A DNA stretch of 64,000 bases from Stutzerimonas xanthomarina (GCF_003935375.1 NZ_RHQM01000009.1:1-64000); one strand, 5' to 3'; positions 45,401-53,940 are shown, counted from the stretch's first letter. Numbers and translations are program-made. The notes: generated from the letters alone by a model not told the origin.

Positions 45401-46208
45401 CGGTGAGCAGCGGCGACTCCGGATTGGCAGCATCGAACAGCTGCAGTTGCAGCATTCGGCTGCGCGAGCCGAGGATGCCTTCCATCAGGTCGGTCAGACG
45501 GAAGGCGCCGTGCAGGGTGCCGACAAAGGCGCGCTGACGCTCCTCCTCGGTGGTAACCGGCGCCGTCGCCGCATAGATCGGAAAGAACAACAGAACACCC
45601 ACCTGGACGTTCTGCTCGGTTTCCTGCTTGAGGCGCAACGGCCCCGTGAGCACCGGATTGCCACTGTTGCGCGTACTGATGATCGCCTCGCGGCGGGTCG
45701 CCTCACTGAACAGATCGAAGCCGAGCACCCGCCGATTGCGCCAGTCGGTCGGATGGATGTAGTCGGTAACCACGTACTCTTCGCGGTCGCCCGGCGGATA
45801 CATGCGAAAGCGCTCGCGGCCGGAGGCGCGGATCTGGTCGATCAGGGTGGTGAGGGTATCCGGCGTCGCATGCCGCGCCAGCGCGACAGCCTGGATGCCC
45901 GGATAGAAGTCCTGCAACTGCAGCTGGTCCACGGCCCGCGCCCAGTCATCGATGCGGACCTCGTCGCTGCCGGCAACGACGCCAGCAAGCCCGCGCAAGA
46001 CCATCTCGTAGGCGCGCATCCGCTCGCGTAGCGTGTGTTCGATGTCATCCACAGCGAAGGTGAAGCGCTGCTCCTGCTCGACCTTGCTGCGCTGTTCCTG
46101 GACATGCCACTGCCAGCCGATCCATCCACCCAGGCCCGCCATCAGGGCCAGAGCGACCAATAATGGCAACCAGGACCTGCGGGAATGGAGAGCGGTACGA
46201 TCATCCAT
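42492..46208 (-). CDS. CHASE-domain hybrid histidine kinase with three receivers
   Basis: A 1238-residue kinase. Membrane segments near residues 13-33 and 313-335 enclose a periplasmic CHASE domain (for example DFYPGIQAVALARHATPDT, ERFRMYPPGDREEYVVTDYI). Two PAS domains, HisKA (FLANMSHELRTPLNSIL, His near 613), and HATPase (GTGLGLAITRQLVEVLGGH) follow, then three receivers. Receivers 1 and 3 have phospho-Asp (AVILDILLPDISG, LVLLDMSQPG) and the Lys; in receiver 2 the Asp is replaced by Glu (VVVVEQELADGSG). No HPt domain is present. ATG 46208 follows GAGGAGG. It probably controls the c-di-GMP regulator downstream. Confidence 0.93.
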   Translation of the reverse strand: MDDRTALHSRRSWLPLLVALALMAGLGGWIGWQWHVQEQRSKVEQEQRFTFAVDDIEHTLRERMRAYEMVLRGLAGVVAGSDEVRIDDWARAVDQLQLQDFYPGIQAVALARHATPDTLTTLIDQIRASGRERFRMYPPGDREEYVVTDYIHPTDWRNRRVLGFDLFSEATRREAIISTRNSGNPVLTGPLRLKQETEQNVQVGVLLFFPIYAATAPVTTEEERQRAFVGTLHGAFRLTDLMEGILGSRSRMLQLQLFDAANPESPLLTGRAPVSADAKFQRIRNIYMYGRSWQLQVASTPEYEAVLRDNNRAFSLAAALMAAALFSLLVGGYLYLRERALRNSQVLSLQLQEREARFRQLIEQLPVATLLCNAGGRIELANQSAGQLFGSSTELLAGERVSRYVPGVLGEQVLGQLRETSQLELQAQREDGKAIPVAVSLTSFRHDDVLYYVLNLLDLQARKRDEERFRNVVEASPNAFVLVDTRGDIVMVNRQTELLFGYERQELVGQPVELLLPEALREAHRGLRQGYAENPEPRRMGGNRELFGRHRDGSALPVEIGLSPLRSGDEQLVQAVIIDISHRKAAERRLREQADQLAVANRYKSEFLANMSHELRTPLNSILILSDQLRQNGSGNLNDKQVRHADIIHRAGHELLQLINDVLDLAKIESGHMQLKLEPLNLRELLTELETSLTPMAEQKGLALKVVVDADVPPALNSDRARLQQILRNLLTNALKFTEQGQVELLVSYPPEDVDGQILQLQVRDSGIGIAKDQQERIFQAFQQIDGSISRHYGGTGLGLAITRQLVEVLGGHVTVDSELGNGATFTVRLPVESTSGASAQALLPRQPQRRGRGPGLLIIEDDADFASVVAEVGQSHGFTSLICSTGQQGLEALRREHFAAVILDILLPDISGWQVHRELRGDERHQGMPVLIISCVPQPHDWHDDGSRYLVKPVAQAELERIFIELARHEQNSLRLLLVETDPRRRELIREYFERLGYSVTLAGGAEAARLAYAEQNFTVVVVEQELADGSGLDLLDALERLRSLRGVTVLVNSREKLSDTDLQHLRRYSASALSKEDDVKRMGELVRRGPTVSSPSAAASLQVAASGRRVLLVDEDVRLIYSLTAQLDELGLLVVPATSADEAVERFDEDAFDLVLLDMSQPGAEGPDLAQRLKQAHDCQAPIVALVTTTGGGERERCMAAGADDVLLKPVEATALAALLQQWLGLESGAAEAEEE

Positions 46209-46301
46209 TCGACCTCCTCTGTGCCACAACTGGCGTGCTATCGAATGTCAGATACGAATAGCGCAGAGAGGTTCAATGGAAGCAGAGACAAACGGAATTA
46301 T

Positions 46302-46321
46302 GGCGTCTGAATTTCGACGCC
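46302..46321 (-). terminator. Small hairpin downstream of the OmpA-like gene
   Basis: GGCGTC (46302-46307) pairs with GACGCC (46316-46321); on the minus strand it is followed by ATAATTCCGTTTG, only a weak T-tract. It may terminate the lipoprotein gene ending at 46357. Confidence 0.4.
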
Positions 46322-46356
46322 CGCGAGGCCATTGCAGCCCCGCGGCCTATGAATGC

Positions 46357-47010
46357 TTACAACGGACGCAGGTTGATCTCGACGCGGCGGTTCTGCACGC
46401 GACCGGCAGCTGTATCGTTGCTGGCGATCGGCTGGCTGGGGCCGGCACCGTAGGAAGAAATCCGCGAAGCGGCCACACCATTGCCTACCAGGTAGGAAGC
46501 AACACTCTGGGCGCGGCGGTTGGACAGGTCCTGGTTCAGCTGCAGGGAGCCGGTGCTGTCGGTGTGGCCGACGATATCGACGCCGTTCTTGTTGAACTCC
46601 TTGAACACCTGAACCAGGGAATTCAGGGTCGGGTAGAAGCTGCTGGAGATATCCGCCGAGTTGCTGGCGAAGGTGATGTTGCCGGGCATGATCAGCGTCA
46701 GGTTGTCACCATTGCGCTGAACCTGAACACCGGTGCCCTGCAGCGTCTGGCGCAGCTTGGCCTCCTGGGTGTCGACGTAGTAGCCATAGCCACCGGCAGC
46801 CGCACCACCGACCGCTGCACCGATCAACGCGCCCTTGGTGCGATCCTTCTTGCTCGAGGTCGCCGCACCGATGACGGCGCCACTGACGGCGCCGATACCA
46901 CCGTAAACGCCGGCCTTGCCGGCTTGCTGCTCGCCAGTATAGGGATTGGTGGTGCATCCCACCAGCAGAGCGACGCTCGCTGCGAGGGCGGTCATGTTCA
47001 GCATTTTCAT
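46357..47010 (-). CDS. OmpA-family lipoprotein (YiaD-like)
   Basis: A 217-residue outer-membrane lipoprotein. MKMLNMTALAASVALLVGC gives Cys19 in the lipobox. A Gly-rich region with two glycine-zipper stretches (VYGGIGAVSGAVIGAA, LIGAAVGGAAAGGYGYY) precedes the OmpA C-terminal peptidoglycan-binding domain (VDIVGHTDSTGSLQLNQDLS, NRRAQSVASYLV, NRRVEINLRPL), with the Asp and Arg that bind diaminopimelate. It is close to E. coli YiaD. AAGGAAG precedes ATG 47010. Confidence 0.93.
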   Translation of the reverse strand: MKMLNMTALAASVALLVGCTTNPYTGEQQAGKAGVYGGIGAVSGAVIGAATSSKKDRTKGALIGAAVGGAAAGGYGYYVDTQEAKLRQTLQGTGVQVQRNGDNLTLIMPGNITFASNSADISSSFYPTLNSLVQVFKEFNKNGVDIVGHTDSTGSLQLNQDLSNRRAQSVASYLVGNGVAASRISSYGAGPSQPIASNDTAAGRVQNRRVEINLRPL

Positions 47011-47148
47011 AGTTACTTCCTTCTCTCGTCGGTTACCAGGGCAGTCCCCAGCCCTTGCGAGCGCGGCCCTGAATGCGGCGCTAGAGTACCATCGGTCACC
47101 GCCAGGGATAGGAACCGTGCAGCAGAACCCGGCCAACGGCACCCCGGT

Positions 47149-47793
47149 TCAGGCCCGGACGAAAGGATTCTCGCGCATTTCGTCCCCCAGCCGCGTATCC
47201 GGGCCGTGGCCGGTCACCACGGTTGCGTCTTCATCCAGCGAGTAGAGCCGCTGCTTGATGGAGCGCTCGATGGTGGCGTAGTCACCACCCCACAGATCGG
47301 TGCGCCCGATGCCGCGGCGGAACAGGGTGTCGCCCGCGATCAGCAATTTGGCGTCGGCGAACCAGAAGCTCATGGATCCCGGCGTATGCCCCGGCGTGTG
47401 CAATGCCACGCCACAGCCACAGGCCAGCTCCTCATCGTCGCTCAGCCACTGATCGGGCGCTGGCACCGGACGGTAAGGCACGCCGAACATGCGGCACTGC
47501 ATCTCCAGGCTGTCCCAGAGCACCTGATCGGCCTTGTGCAGATGGAGCGTGGCGCCGGTCTTCTCCTTCATCGAGCCGGATGCGAGGAAGTGGTCCAGGT
47601 GCGCATGGGTATGGATGATGCTCACCACCTTTAGGCCATGGGCGTCGAGTCGCGCCATGATCAGTTCAGGATCGCCACCCGGATCGACCACGATGGCTTT
47701 CTTGCTGACAGGATCGCCAATGATCGTGCAGTTGCACTGCAAAGGGCCGACGGGGAAGGTTTCGCGAATCAGCATCGGTTGGGTGGCAGCCAT
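47149..47793 (-). CDS. MBL-fold metallo-hydrolase (glyoxalase II-like, YcbL type)
   Basis: A 214-residue metallo-beta-lactamase-fold enzyme. The metal site motif SIIHTHAHLDHFLASGSMKE, LHTPGHTPGSMSFW, AGDTLFRRGIGRTDLWGGD and VVTGHGPDTRLGDEM match YcbL/glyoxalase II-like hydrolases. It lacks the long C-terminal helical domain of true glyoxalase II, so the substrate may be a different thioester. GAGGA precedes ATG 47793. Confidence 0.92.
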   Translation of the reverse strand: MAATQPMLIRETFPVGPLQCNCTIIGDPVSKKAIVVDPGGDPELIMARLDAHGLKVVSIIHTHAHLDHFLASGSMKEKTGATLHLHKADQVLWDSLEMQCRMFGVPYRPVPAPDQWLSDDEELACGCGVALHTPGHTPGSMSFWFADAKLLIAGDTLFRRGIGRTDLWGGDYATIERSIKQRLYSLDEDATVVTGHGPDTRLGDEMRENPFVRA

Positions 47794-48008
47794 GACGTCC
47801 TCGGGTGCTTGGCAATCTCTCGCTGCGCGGGCGCGCAGGGAGGGCAGCTTGCCGAGTGGGCAGGCTTCAGGCAACTGCCGGGATCGACATCGATGAATGC
47901 CCGCCGCGATGGTTCAGGCCGATCGCGACGGTGATCACCTGGTATCAGGGCGCCCGGCAAATCCGTGGACGGCCCCTACCGAGCGTTGAACCGATACGCG
48001 ACCGCGGT

Positions 48009-49694
48009 TCAGCTGAGCGAGGTCTGCTCGGCGCTCCCCTCTTTCTGCCAACGCGCGATTTCGCTGCGGATGCGCTTCTTGTCCAGTTTGCCGACGCTGG
48101 TCTTGGGAATCTCGCTGACTACCGCGATCTGCTGCGGGATCGCCCACTTGTTGATGTGCCCCTCGGCCACCGCCGGCTCAAGGAAGGTCTGCAAGTCGGC
48201 AGCGCTCAGTTCGCCGCCTTCGCCCAGCACCACCAGGGCAAAGGGTCGCTCACCCCAGCGCTCGTCCGGCACACCAACCACGGCGACATCGCGCACCGCC
48301 TCATGACGGCTGATCAGCCCCTCAAGGGTGAGGGAGGACAGCCATTCGCCACCGGTCTTGATCACGTCCTTGATGCGGTCGCGAATCTCGATATTGGCCA
48401 TCTCGTCGATGACCGCGACGTCGCCGGTGTGCAGCCAGCCATCAGCCCACAGCTCTTCGCTCTTCTCCGGCTCGTTGTAATAGCCCTGGGTCAGCCAGGG
48501 TGCACGCAGCACCAGCTCGCCCTGGGAGCTTCCATCCGCCGGCAGGAAGCTGCCGTCCGCCGCCTGAATCGCCGCATCGACCAGCACCACCGGGACGCCG
48601 GCCTTGAGGTGGAAGGTACTGCGGGTGTCTTCATCGGCCTCGAGCAGCTCGTCGTTGATGTGCGCGCCGGAAATCAGCGGGCAGGTCTCGGACATGCCGT
48701 AGGCAGCGATCAGGTTCATGCCACGGGCCTTGGCCTGGTCATACAGGCCGCGGGTCAGCGCACTGCCGCCAATAGTGATCTTCCAGCCCTTGAAATCGGT
48801 GCCCTGCGCCGCCTTGGCGTTGAGCAGCATCTGCACGATGGTCGGCACGCAATGGGAGAAAGTCACCTGCTCACGGCGCCACAGGTCGATCAGGTACTCG
48901 GGATCGTAACGCCCGGGATAGACCTGCTTGAGGCCGAGCATGGTGGCGACGTAGGGCAAACCCCAGGCATGCACATGGAACATCGGCGTGATCGGCATGT
49001 AGACGTCGTCCGAGCCCATCAGCCGAGGATTCTCCCGGCAGCCGACCGTCACTGCCGCAGCCAGGGTGTGCAGCACCAGCTGGCGATGGGTGAAGTAGAC
49101 GCCCTTGGGGTTTCCGGTGGTGCCGGTGGTGTAGAAGGTCGTGGCGACCGAGTCCTCGTCGAAATCGGGAAAGTCGTAGCTCGGCTCGGCGGCAGCCAGC
49201 AGGCTTTCGTACTCGCCGACGCAATCCGGCAGGCCGGCGTCGTGCACGTCGCCATCGGTGAGCAGCAGCGTCTTCTGCACGGTGGTCAGCTGCCCGGCAA
49301 TCGCCTGGTACAGCGGCACGAACTCGCTGTTGACCAGCACGAAGCGGTCATCGGCGTGGTTCATGGTGTAGAGGATCTGGTCCGGCGAGAGGCGCACGTT
49401 GATGGTATGCACCACGGCGCCGATCATCGGGATGGCGAACATGCATTCCAGATAGCGGTGGCTGTCCCAGTCCATCACCGCCACGGTGTCACCTGCCTTG
49501 ACGCCGGCTGCAGTCAGCACGTTGGCCAACCGCGCGACACGTTGATTCAGGGTGCGGTAGTCGTAACGCAGCTGGTCACGGTAGACGATCTCGCGGGTGC
49601 GCTCGTAGCGCACGCCGGACAACAGCAGGCGCTTGATCAGCAGCGGGTACTGGTAAGCGTTCGCCGCGGGCTTGATGACACGGGTCTGCAGCAT
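48009..49694 (-). CDS. Fatty acid-CoA ligase (AMP-binding)
   Basis: A 561-residue ANL-family adenylate-forming enzyme. YTTGTTGNPKGVYFTHRQLV is the P-loop, MFHVHAWGLPYVATML and AAYGMSETCPLISG the substrate/AMP motifs, and DGWLHTGDVAVIDEMANIEI the hinge; the C-terminal lysine is in KTSVGKLDKKRIRSEIAR. It resembles medium/long-chain acyl-CoA synthetases of pseudomonads. I chose ATG 49694 (MLQTRVIKPAANAYQ), with AACAGG nine bases ahead, over the ATG three codons earlier. Confidence 0.92.
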   Translation of the reverse strand: MLQTRVIKPAANAYQYPLLIKRLLLSGVRYERTREIVYRDQLRYDYRTLNQRVARLANVLTAAGVKAGDTVAVMDWDSHRYLECMFAIPMIGAVVHTINVRLSPDQILYTMNHADDRFVLVNSEFVPLYQAIAGQLTTVQKTLLLTDGDVHDAGLPDCVGEYESLLAAAEPSYDFPDFDEDSVATTFYTTGTTGNPKGVYFTHRQLVLHTLAAAVTVGCRENPRLMGSDDVYMPITPMFHVHAWGLPYVATMLGLKQVYPGRYDPEYLIDLWRREQVTFSHCVPTIVQMLLNAKAAQGTDFKGWKITIGGSALTRGLYDQAKARGMNLIAAYGMSETCPLISGAHINDELLEADEDTRSTFHLKAGVPVVLVDAAIQAADGSFLPADGSSQGELVLRAPWLTQGYYNEPEKSEELWADGWLHTGDVAVIDEMANIEIRDRIKDVIKTGGEWLSSLTLEGLISRHEAVRDVAVVGVPDERWGERPFALVVLGEGGELSAADLQTFLEPAVAEGHINKWAIPQQIAVVSEIPKTSVGKLDKKRIRSEIARWQKEGSAEQTSLS

Positions 49695-49800
49695 GAGGGG
49701 CATCCTGTTCTTGTTGGAGTTGTAAACAGCACTCTAGAGCGTCCGCCCCCAGGCAAAATCAGTCCAAAGGATTATTTTCCGCGCACCTCGTTTCAGCGTG

Positions 49801-50430
49801 TTAACCGATCTCGCTTACCGCCAGGCGTACACCAAGGCCGATCAGCACGGCGCCGGTCAGCCTGTCGAACCAGTGGCCCATTCGCGCAAACCCAGCACGC
49901 ACGCGGCCTCGGCTGAACAGCCAGGCCACCAGCAGAAACCACAGCGCGGTGGCACCGGCGAGGTAGACGCCGTAACCGGCCTGCACCCACAGTGGCGTAT
50001 CGGCGCTGATCACGACCGTGAATAGCGAGAGGAAGAACAGCGTGGCCTTGGGATTCAGGCCATTGGTGACGAAGCCGACGACGAACGCCTGCCAGGGTGA
50101 ACGATCCGACGTGGTGTCGACCTCGTCTGCCGTATCCAGGCTCATGGGTCGTGCACGCAGCGCGCGCCAGCCGAGATAGAGCAGATAGCCTGCAGCCAGC
50201 CACTTGAAGAGGTTGAACAGCACAATCGACTGCGAGACGATCAGGCCGATACCGAGCAGGGAATAGGCGACGTGGACGAATATCCCGCAGCCGACGCCCA
50301 GCGCCGTCCAGCTTCCGACACGACGACCCTGGGTCACGCTTTCGCGGACCACCACCGCGAAATCCGGTCCCGGGCTGGCCACCGCGAGCAGATGCACCAG
50401 CGCCACGGTCATAAATTCCATCCAGTACAC
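49801..50430 (-). CDS. LysE/RhtB-family amino acid exporter
   Basis: A ~209-residue inner-membrane exporter with about six hydrophobic segments. LAVASPGPDFAVVVRESVTQ is the LysE-family signature (SPGPxxxxV), followed by GIFVHVAYSLLGIGLIVS, LFKWLAAGYLLYLGWRALRA and GFVTNGLNPKATLFFLSLFT. It probably exports an amino acid such as threonine or homoserine; the substrate is unknown. The start is probably GTG 50430, eight bases after GGAG; ATG 50421 lacks a site. It diverges from the dehydrogenase gene. Confidence 0.88.
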   Translation of the reverse strand: MYWMEFMTVALVHLLAVASPGPDFAVVVRESVTQGRRVGSWTALGVGCGIFVHVAYSLLGIGLIVSQSIVLFNLFKWLAAGYLLYLGWRALRARPMSLDTADEVDTTSDRSPWQAFVVGFVTNGLNPKATLFFLSLFTVVISADTPLWVQAGYGVYLAGATALWFLLVAWLFSRGRVRAGFARMGHWFDRLTGAVLIGLGVRLAVSEIG

Positions 50431-50498
50431 AATCCAGTCTCCACGCAATGCCGGGCTTCATTGTCGATCAGCCCCGGCTTCTTCGAAAGGTACAGTTG

Positions 50499-51458
50499 AT
50501 GTCCAGTTGCGCCGTTTTCCTCGATCTTTCCCCACTCGAACAAGGCGACCTCGATCTGACCCCGCTGCAGGACGCGTTCAGCGAGCTCGTCTGTCATGAG
50601 CAAAGCACAGCGGATCAGATTGTCGAGCGTCTGCGCGGCGCGCAGGTGGCCATCGTCAACAAGGTCGCGCTGAGTGCAGACACCCTGGCGGCCTGCCCCG
50701 ATCTCAAGCTGATCCTGGTCTCTGCCACCGGAGTCAACAACATCGACCTGCAGGCCGCTGGCGAGCGCGGCATCGTGGTCTGCAACTGCCAGGCCTACGG
50801 CACCCCGACCGTGGCCCAGCACACCCTGATGTTGCTGCTGGCAATGGCCACGCGCCTGCCCGACTACCAGGCGGCCGTCGCCCGCGGCCGCTGGCAGGAA
50901 AGCGGTCAGTTCTGCCTGCTGGACTTCCCCATCGTCGAGCTGGAAGGCAAGACCCTCGGCCTGCTCGGCCACGGCGAACTCGGCAGCGCGGTGTCTCGAC
51001 TGGCCGAGGCGTTTGGTATGCGCGTGCTGGTCGGCAACCTGCCGGGACGGCCGAAGCGCCCGGAACGCCTGGATCTGGACGAACTGCTGCCGCAGGTGGA
51101 CGCCTTGACACTGCACTGCCCGCTGACCGAGCAGACGCGCAATCTGATCGGTGCGCGCGAGCTGCAACTGATGAAGCCGAGCGCGTTCCTGATCAACGCC
51201 GCCCGTGGTGGCCTGGTCGATGAACAGGCATTGGCCGATGCCCTGCGCCGCGGTCACCTGGGTGGTGCCGCCACCGACGTTCTGACCAGCGAGCCGCCGA
51301 GCGACGACAACCCGCTGCTGGACCCGAGCCTGCCCCGCCTGATCATCACCCCACACAGCGCCTGGGGCAGCCGCGAGGCGCGCCAGCGCATCGTCGGCCA
51401 GCTCGCCGAGAATGCAACGGCCTTCTTTGCCGGCGCACCAATTCGGCAGGTGAACTGA
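50499..51458 (+). CDS. D-2-hydroxyacid dehydrogenase
   Basis: A 319-residue NAD(P)-dependent dehydrogenase related to glycerate/hydroxypyruvate reductases. The nucleotide-binding motif is LGLLGHGELGSAVSRL; catalytic Arg is in NAARGGLVDEQALADALRR, Glu in VLTSEPPSDDNPLL and His in ITPHSAWGSREAR. The substrate-binding N-terminal domain begins FLDLSPLEQGDLDL. Hydroxypyruvate/glyoxylate is the likely substrate, but this is not decidable here. AAAGG lies nine bases ahead of ATG 50499. Confidence 0.92.
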   Translation: MSSCAVFLDLSPLEQGDLDLTPLQDAFSELVCHEQSTADQIVERLRGAQVAIVNKVALSADTLAACPDLKLILVSATGVNNIDLQAAGERGIVVCNCQAYGTPTVAQHTLMLLLAMATRLPDYQAAVARGRWQESGQFCLLDFPIVELEGKTLGLLGHGELGSAVSRLAEAFGMRVLVGNLPGRPKRPERLDLDELLPQVDALTLHCPLTEQTRNLIGARELQLMKPSAFLINAARGGLVDEQALADALRRGHLGGAATDVLTSEPPSDDNPLLDPSLPRLIITPHSAWGSREARQRIVGQLAENATAFFAGAPIRQVN

Positions 51459-51542
51459 GCACCGGCCCAGGGGCGGGGCGTCCCGGCTTGCGAGAAAACG
51501 CCGATAGCCCCTAAGCTCCCCGACTTTTTCCGGGAGACGCCA

Positions 51543-52541
51543 ATGGACCCTCGAAGCGAAGTGCTGCTGCGTCAGGCCGAGCTGTTTCAAGGCCGGCTGC
51601 TGCTGGCTGGGCCGCCCGCCGACGACCTGCTGGGTCAGCTTCCCGCCGCGGTTGGCTGGAGCTGGCATGCGGGCGAGCAGCAATTGCTGGACCGTCGCTT
51701 CGGCGGGCGTTGCAGCTTTGGCGTCGCACCGGTACCGGGCGAGTTCGACGCCGCCGTGCTGTTCCTGCCGAAATCCCGCGAGCTCACCGACTATCTGCTG
51801 CAAGCGCTGGCGGCGCGCCTCAACGGACGGCCGCTGTATCTGGTCGGCGAGAAACGTGCCGGCGTCGAGCGCGCCGCCAGGCAACTGGCCGGGTTCGGCC
51901 GCGCGCGCAAGCTCGACAGCGCCCGCCACTGCCAGCTCTGGCAGGTAATGGTCGAGCAGGTACCTGCTGCTCCCGAACTGGACGCCCTGGCGCACCATTT
52001 CACCCTCGAGCTGGCGGACGGCCCGTTGCAGGTCATCAGCTTGCCCGGCGTGTTCAGCCATGGTCGCCTGGATGTCGGCAGCGCCCTGCTGCTCGAGCAT
52101 CTCGATGACCTCCCAAGTGGGCGCGTACTCGACTTCGGCTGTGGGGCCGGCATTCTCGGCGCCACGCTCAAGCGTCGCTATCCGCAAAGCAATCTGCTGC
52201 TGCTGGATGTGGACGCCTTCGCCATCGAGAGCAGCCGCAGGACGCTCGCCGCGAACGGACTCGAAGCTGAAGTGATTGCCGGGGATGGCATCGACGCCGC
52301 GCCACGACACCTGGCGGCGATCGTCAGTAACCCGCCGTTCCACCAGGGCGTGCACACCAGCTACCGGGCCAGCGAGGCGCTGATCGAGCGCGCGGCCGAG
52401 CACCTGGTCAGCGGTGGCGAGCTGCGCCTGGTAGCCAACGCGTTCCTCAGGTATCCCCCCCTGGTCGAGCAGCATCTTGGCCCCTGTCACACGTTCGCCG
52501 AGCGCGACGGCTTCCGTATCTACCGCGCCGTGCGCCCCTGA
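51543..52541 (+). CDS. rsmC: 16S rRNA (guanine(1207)-N2)-methyltransferase
   Basis: A 332-residue two-domain methyltransferase. The C-terminal catalytic half has the SAM-binding [16 protein letters not shown] and the base-flipping motif [13 protein letters not shown] (NPPF) of N2-guanine methyltransferases; the N-terminal half is the degenerate duplicate seen in RsmC. It methylates G1207 of 16S rRNA in the 30S subunit. GGGAG precedes ATG 51543. It is followed by a Mn riboswitch, not a terminator, so the next gene has its own control. Confidence 0.93.
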   Translation: MDPRSEVLLRQAELFQGRLLLAGPPADDLLGQLPAAVGWSWHAGEQQLLDRRFGGRCSFGVAPVPGEFDAAVLFLPKSRELTDYLLQALAARLNGRPLYLVGEKRAGVERAARQLAGFGRARKLDSARHCQLWQVMVEQVPAAPELDALAHHFTLELADGPLQVISLPGVFSHGRLDVGSALLLEHLDDLPSGRVLDFGCGAGILGATLKRRYPQSNLLLLDVDAFAIESSRRTLAANGLEAEVIAGDGIDAAPRHLAAIVSNPPFHQGVHTSYRASEALIERAAEHLVSGGELRLVANAFLRYPPLVEQHLGPCHTFAERDGFRIYRAVRP

Positions 52542-52568
52542 TGCCCGCGACCGGCGGTTGCACCGACC

Positions 52569-52788
52569 GGCCGGTTGCGGCAAACTCGCCGCCGTCCTTG
52601 GGGGAGTAGTCTCCGACGAGCGCCCTGCTCGTCCGGCATGCGTCAACATACTTGGTCCGCAGACCATGGCGCATGCGACCGGCCAGCGCGTAACGATACG
52701 CCAGGCCAGGTTTGACAAGACCCATGACATGTACACCTGACCCGGGCGGGCAGGCTGCGCATGTCATGGTGAATCTGTCGACCCGCCC
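52569..52788 (+). promoter_or_regulatory. yybP-ykoY manganese riboswitch
   Basis: The aptamer is recognisable: TTGGGGGAGTAG (about 52599-52609), a hairpin GACGAG/CTCGTC (52615-52633) and GTCAACATAC (52642-52651), enclosed by stem GGCCGGTTGC (52569-52578) with GCGACCGGCC (52675-52684). Downstream, CCATGACATG/CATGTCATGG (52722-52731/52760-52769) and GGGCGGG/CCCGCCC (52744-52750/52782-52788) are mutually exclusive helices; the second abuts the ribosome-binding site. The RNA senses Mn2+ and should switch on expression of the exporter. Confidence 0.88.
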
Positions 52789-52802
52789 TAAAGGAATGCC
52801 GC

Positions 52803-53390
52803 TTGGAATCGTTTTTCGTCCCCACCCTGATCGTTGCGCTCGCCGAAATCGGCGACAAGACGCAGTTGCTCGCGCTGCTGCTGGCGGCGCGTTATCGGCG
52901 ACCGTGGCCGATCATCTGGGGCATCGTCGTCGCCACACTGGCCAACCATGCCGCCGCCGGCGCGGTCGGCAGCTGGGTATCGAGCCTGCTTTCGCCGGTG
53001 GCGCTGAGCTGGATACTGGCGGCAAGCTTCGCCGCGGTCGCGCTGTGGACGCTGGTGCCGGACAAACTGGATGACGACGATGCCAAGCTGGGCCGCGCCT
53101 ACGGCCCCTTCGTCGCGACAACGATCGCCTTCTTCATTGCCGAGATGGGCGACAAGACCCAGGTCGCGACGGTGATGCTCGCCGCACAGTATCCGGAATT
53201 CATTCTGGTCATCCTCGGCACCACGGTCGGCATGCTGCTGGCCAACGTTCCGGTGGTGCTGATCAGCCACTTCGCCGCCGACCGCCTGCCGTTGACGCTG
53301 ATCCGCCGGGTCGCCGCGGCCGGCTTTGCCGCACTCGCGCTGTACGCCGGCTATCAGGCGCTGTCCATGAGCACGATTGTCTCAGGCTGA
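52803..53390 (+). CDS. Gdt1/UPF0016-family manganese exporter
   Basis: A 195-residue membrane protein with the duplicated signature of the UPF0016 family, EIGDKTQLLALLLA near residue 15 and EMGDKTQVATVMLA near residue 117, each beginning a three-helix repeat. Family members move Mn2+ (and Ca2+ in eukaryotes); bacterial ones export Mn2+ to relieve toxicity. The start is TTG 52803, with AAAGGA eight bases ahead. The preceding manganese riboswitch confirms the substrate assignment. Confidence 0.93.
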   Translation: MESFFVPTLIVALAEIGDKTQLLALLLAARYRRPWPIIWGIVVATLANHAAAGAVGSWVSSLLSPVALSWILAASFAAVALWTLVPDKLDDDDAKLGRAYGPFVATTIAFFIAEMGDKTQVATVMLAAQYPEFILVILGTTVGMLLANVPVVLISHFAADRLPLTLIRRVAAAGFAALALYAGYQALSMSTIVSG

Positions 53391-53474
53391 TACCCAGCGC
53401 AAATCTGCGCCACCGGGGAGCTGATAGAGTGCGCTACCGCAGCGCACATCAGCGCCCCGAGGAGATCAGGCTGC

Positions 53475-53918
53475 ATGTCAGCGGATGGACGCAAGAAACG
53501 AGTCTGCAACCATATCGATCTGAGCTGGAACAAGGGCCGCCTGGCCCTTTCCGAACAGATGCAGAGCAAGTATTTCGCCTACAAGGGCTCATTCATCGGC
53601 CAGCCGCTGAACAGCGCAGGTTTCGCCGAGCTCGTGCGCAATGTGCGTACAGCCATGCCGGATCTGGAAGTGGTGGTGGATGAGTGCATCTGCGAGGGCC
53701 ACAAGGTGGTCACCTCAAGCACGGCGATGGGAACGCTGGCGACGCCGCTGTTCGGCTACTCGGTCGCCGACAAGATTCTCGCGATCGCCGTGATGAGCGT
53801 CTGGACGCTGAACCCGGCTGGCGATATCGAGGAAATCCACACGCTCATCGACCTCGAAGGCGTGCATCAGCAACTGGGTATCGAGACACCCCTTTCGACG
53901 CTGCTGTCGCCGGCCTGA
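53475..53918 (+). CDS. SnoaL/ester cyclase-like protein
   Basis: A 147-residue protein resembling the SnoaL-type NTF2 fold used by ester cyclases and many small uncharacterised proteins: FAYKGSFIGQPLNSAGFAEL, VRTAMPDLEVVVDECICEGH, KVVTSSTAMGTL and GDIEEIHTLIDLEGVHQQLG. No catalytic residue can be assigned with confidence. GGAG is present ahead of ATG 53475, and a hairpin GTGCGCT/AGCGCAC (53429-53447) sits further upstream. Function unknown. Confidence 0.75.
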   Translation: MSADGRKKRVCNHIDLSWNKGRLALSEQMQSKYFAYKGSFIGQPLNSAGFAELVRNVRTAMPDLEVVVDECICEGHKVVTSSTAMGTLATPLFGYSVADKILAIAVMSVWTLNPAGDIEEIHTLIDLEGVHQQLGIETPLSTLLSPA

Positions 53919-53940
53919 ACGGCCGGCGACAGGTCATCGC

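Noticed and set aside
47805..49916. Plus-strand open frame opposite the acyl-CoA ligase
   Set aside because: Antisense to a clear AMP-binding enzyme; His/Arg-rich composition of a shadow frame.
50409..52736. Long minus-strand open frame across the dehydrogenase, rsmC and riboswitch
   Set aside because: It lies opposite two well-supported genes and is Gln/Arg/Ala-rich without motifs, typical of a high-GC artefact.
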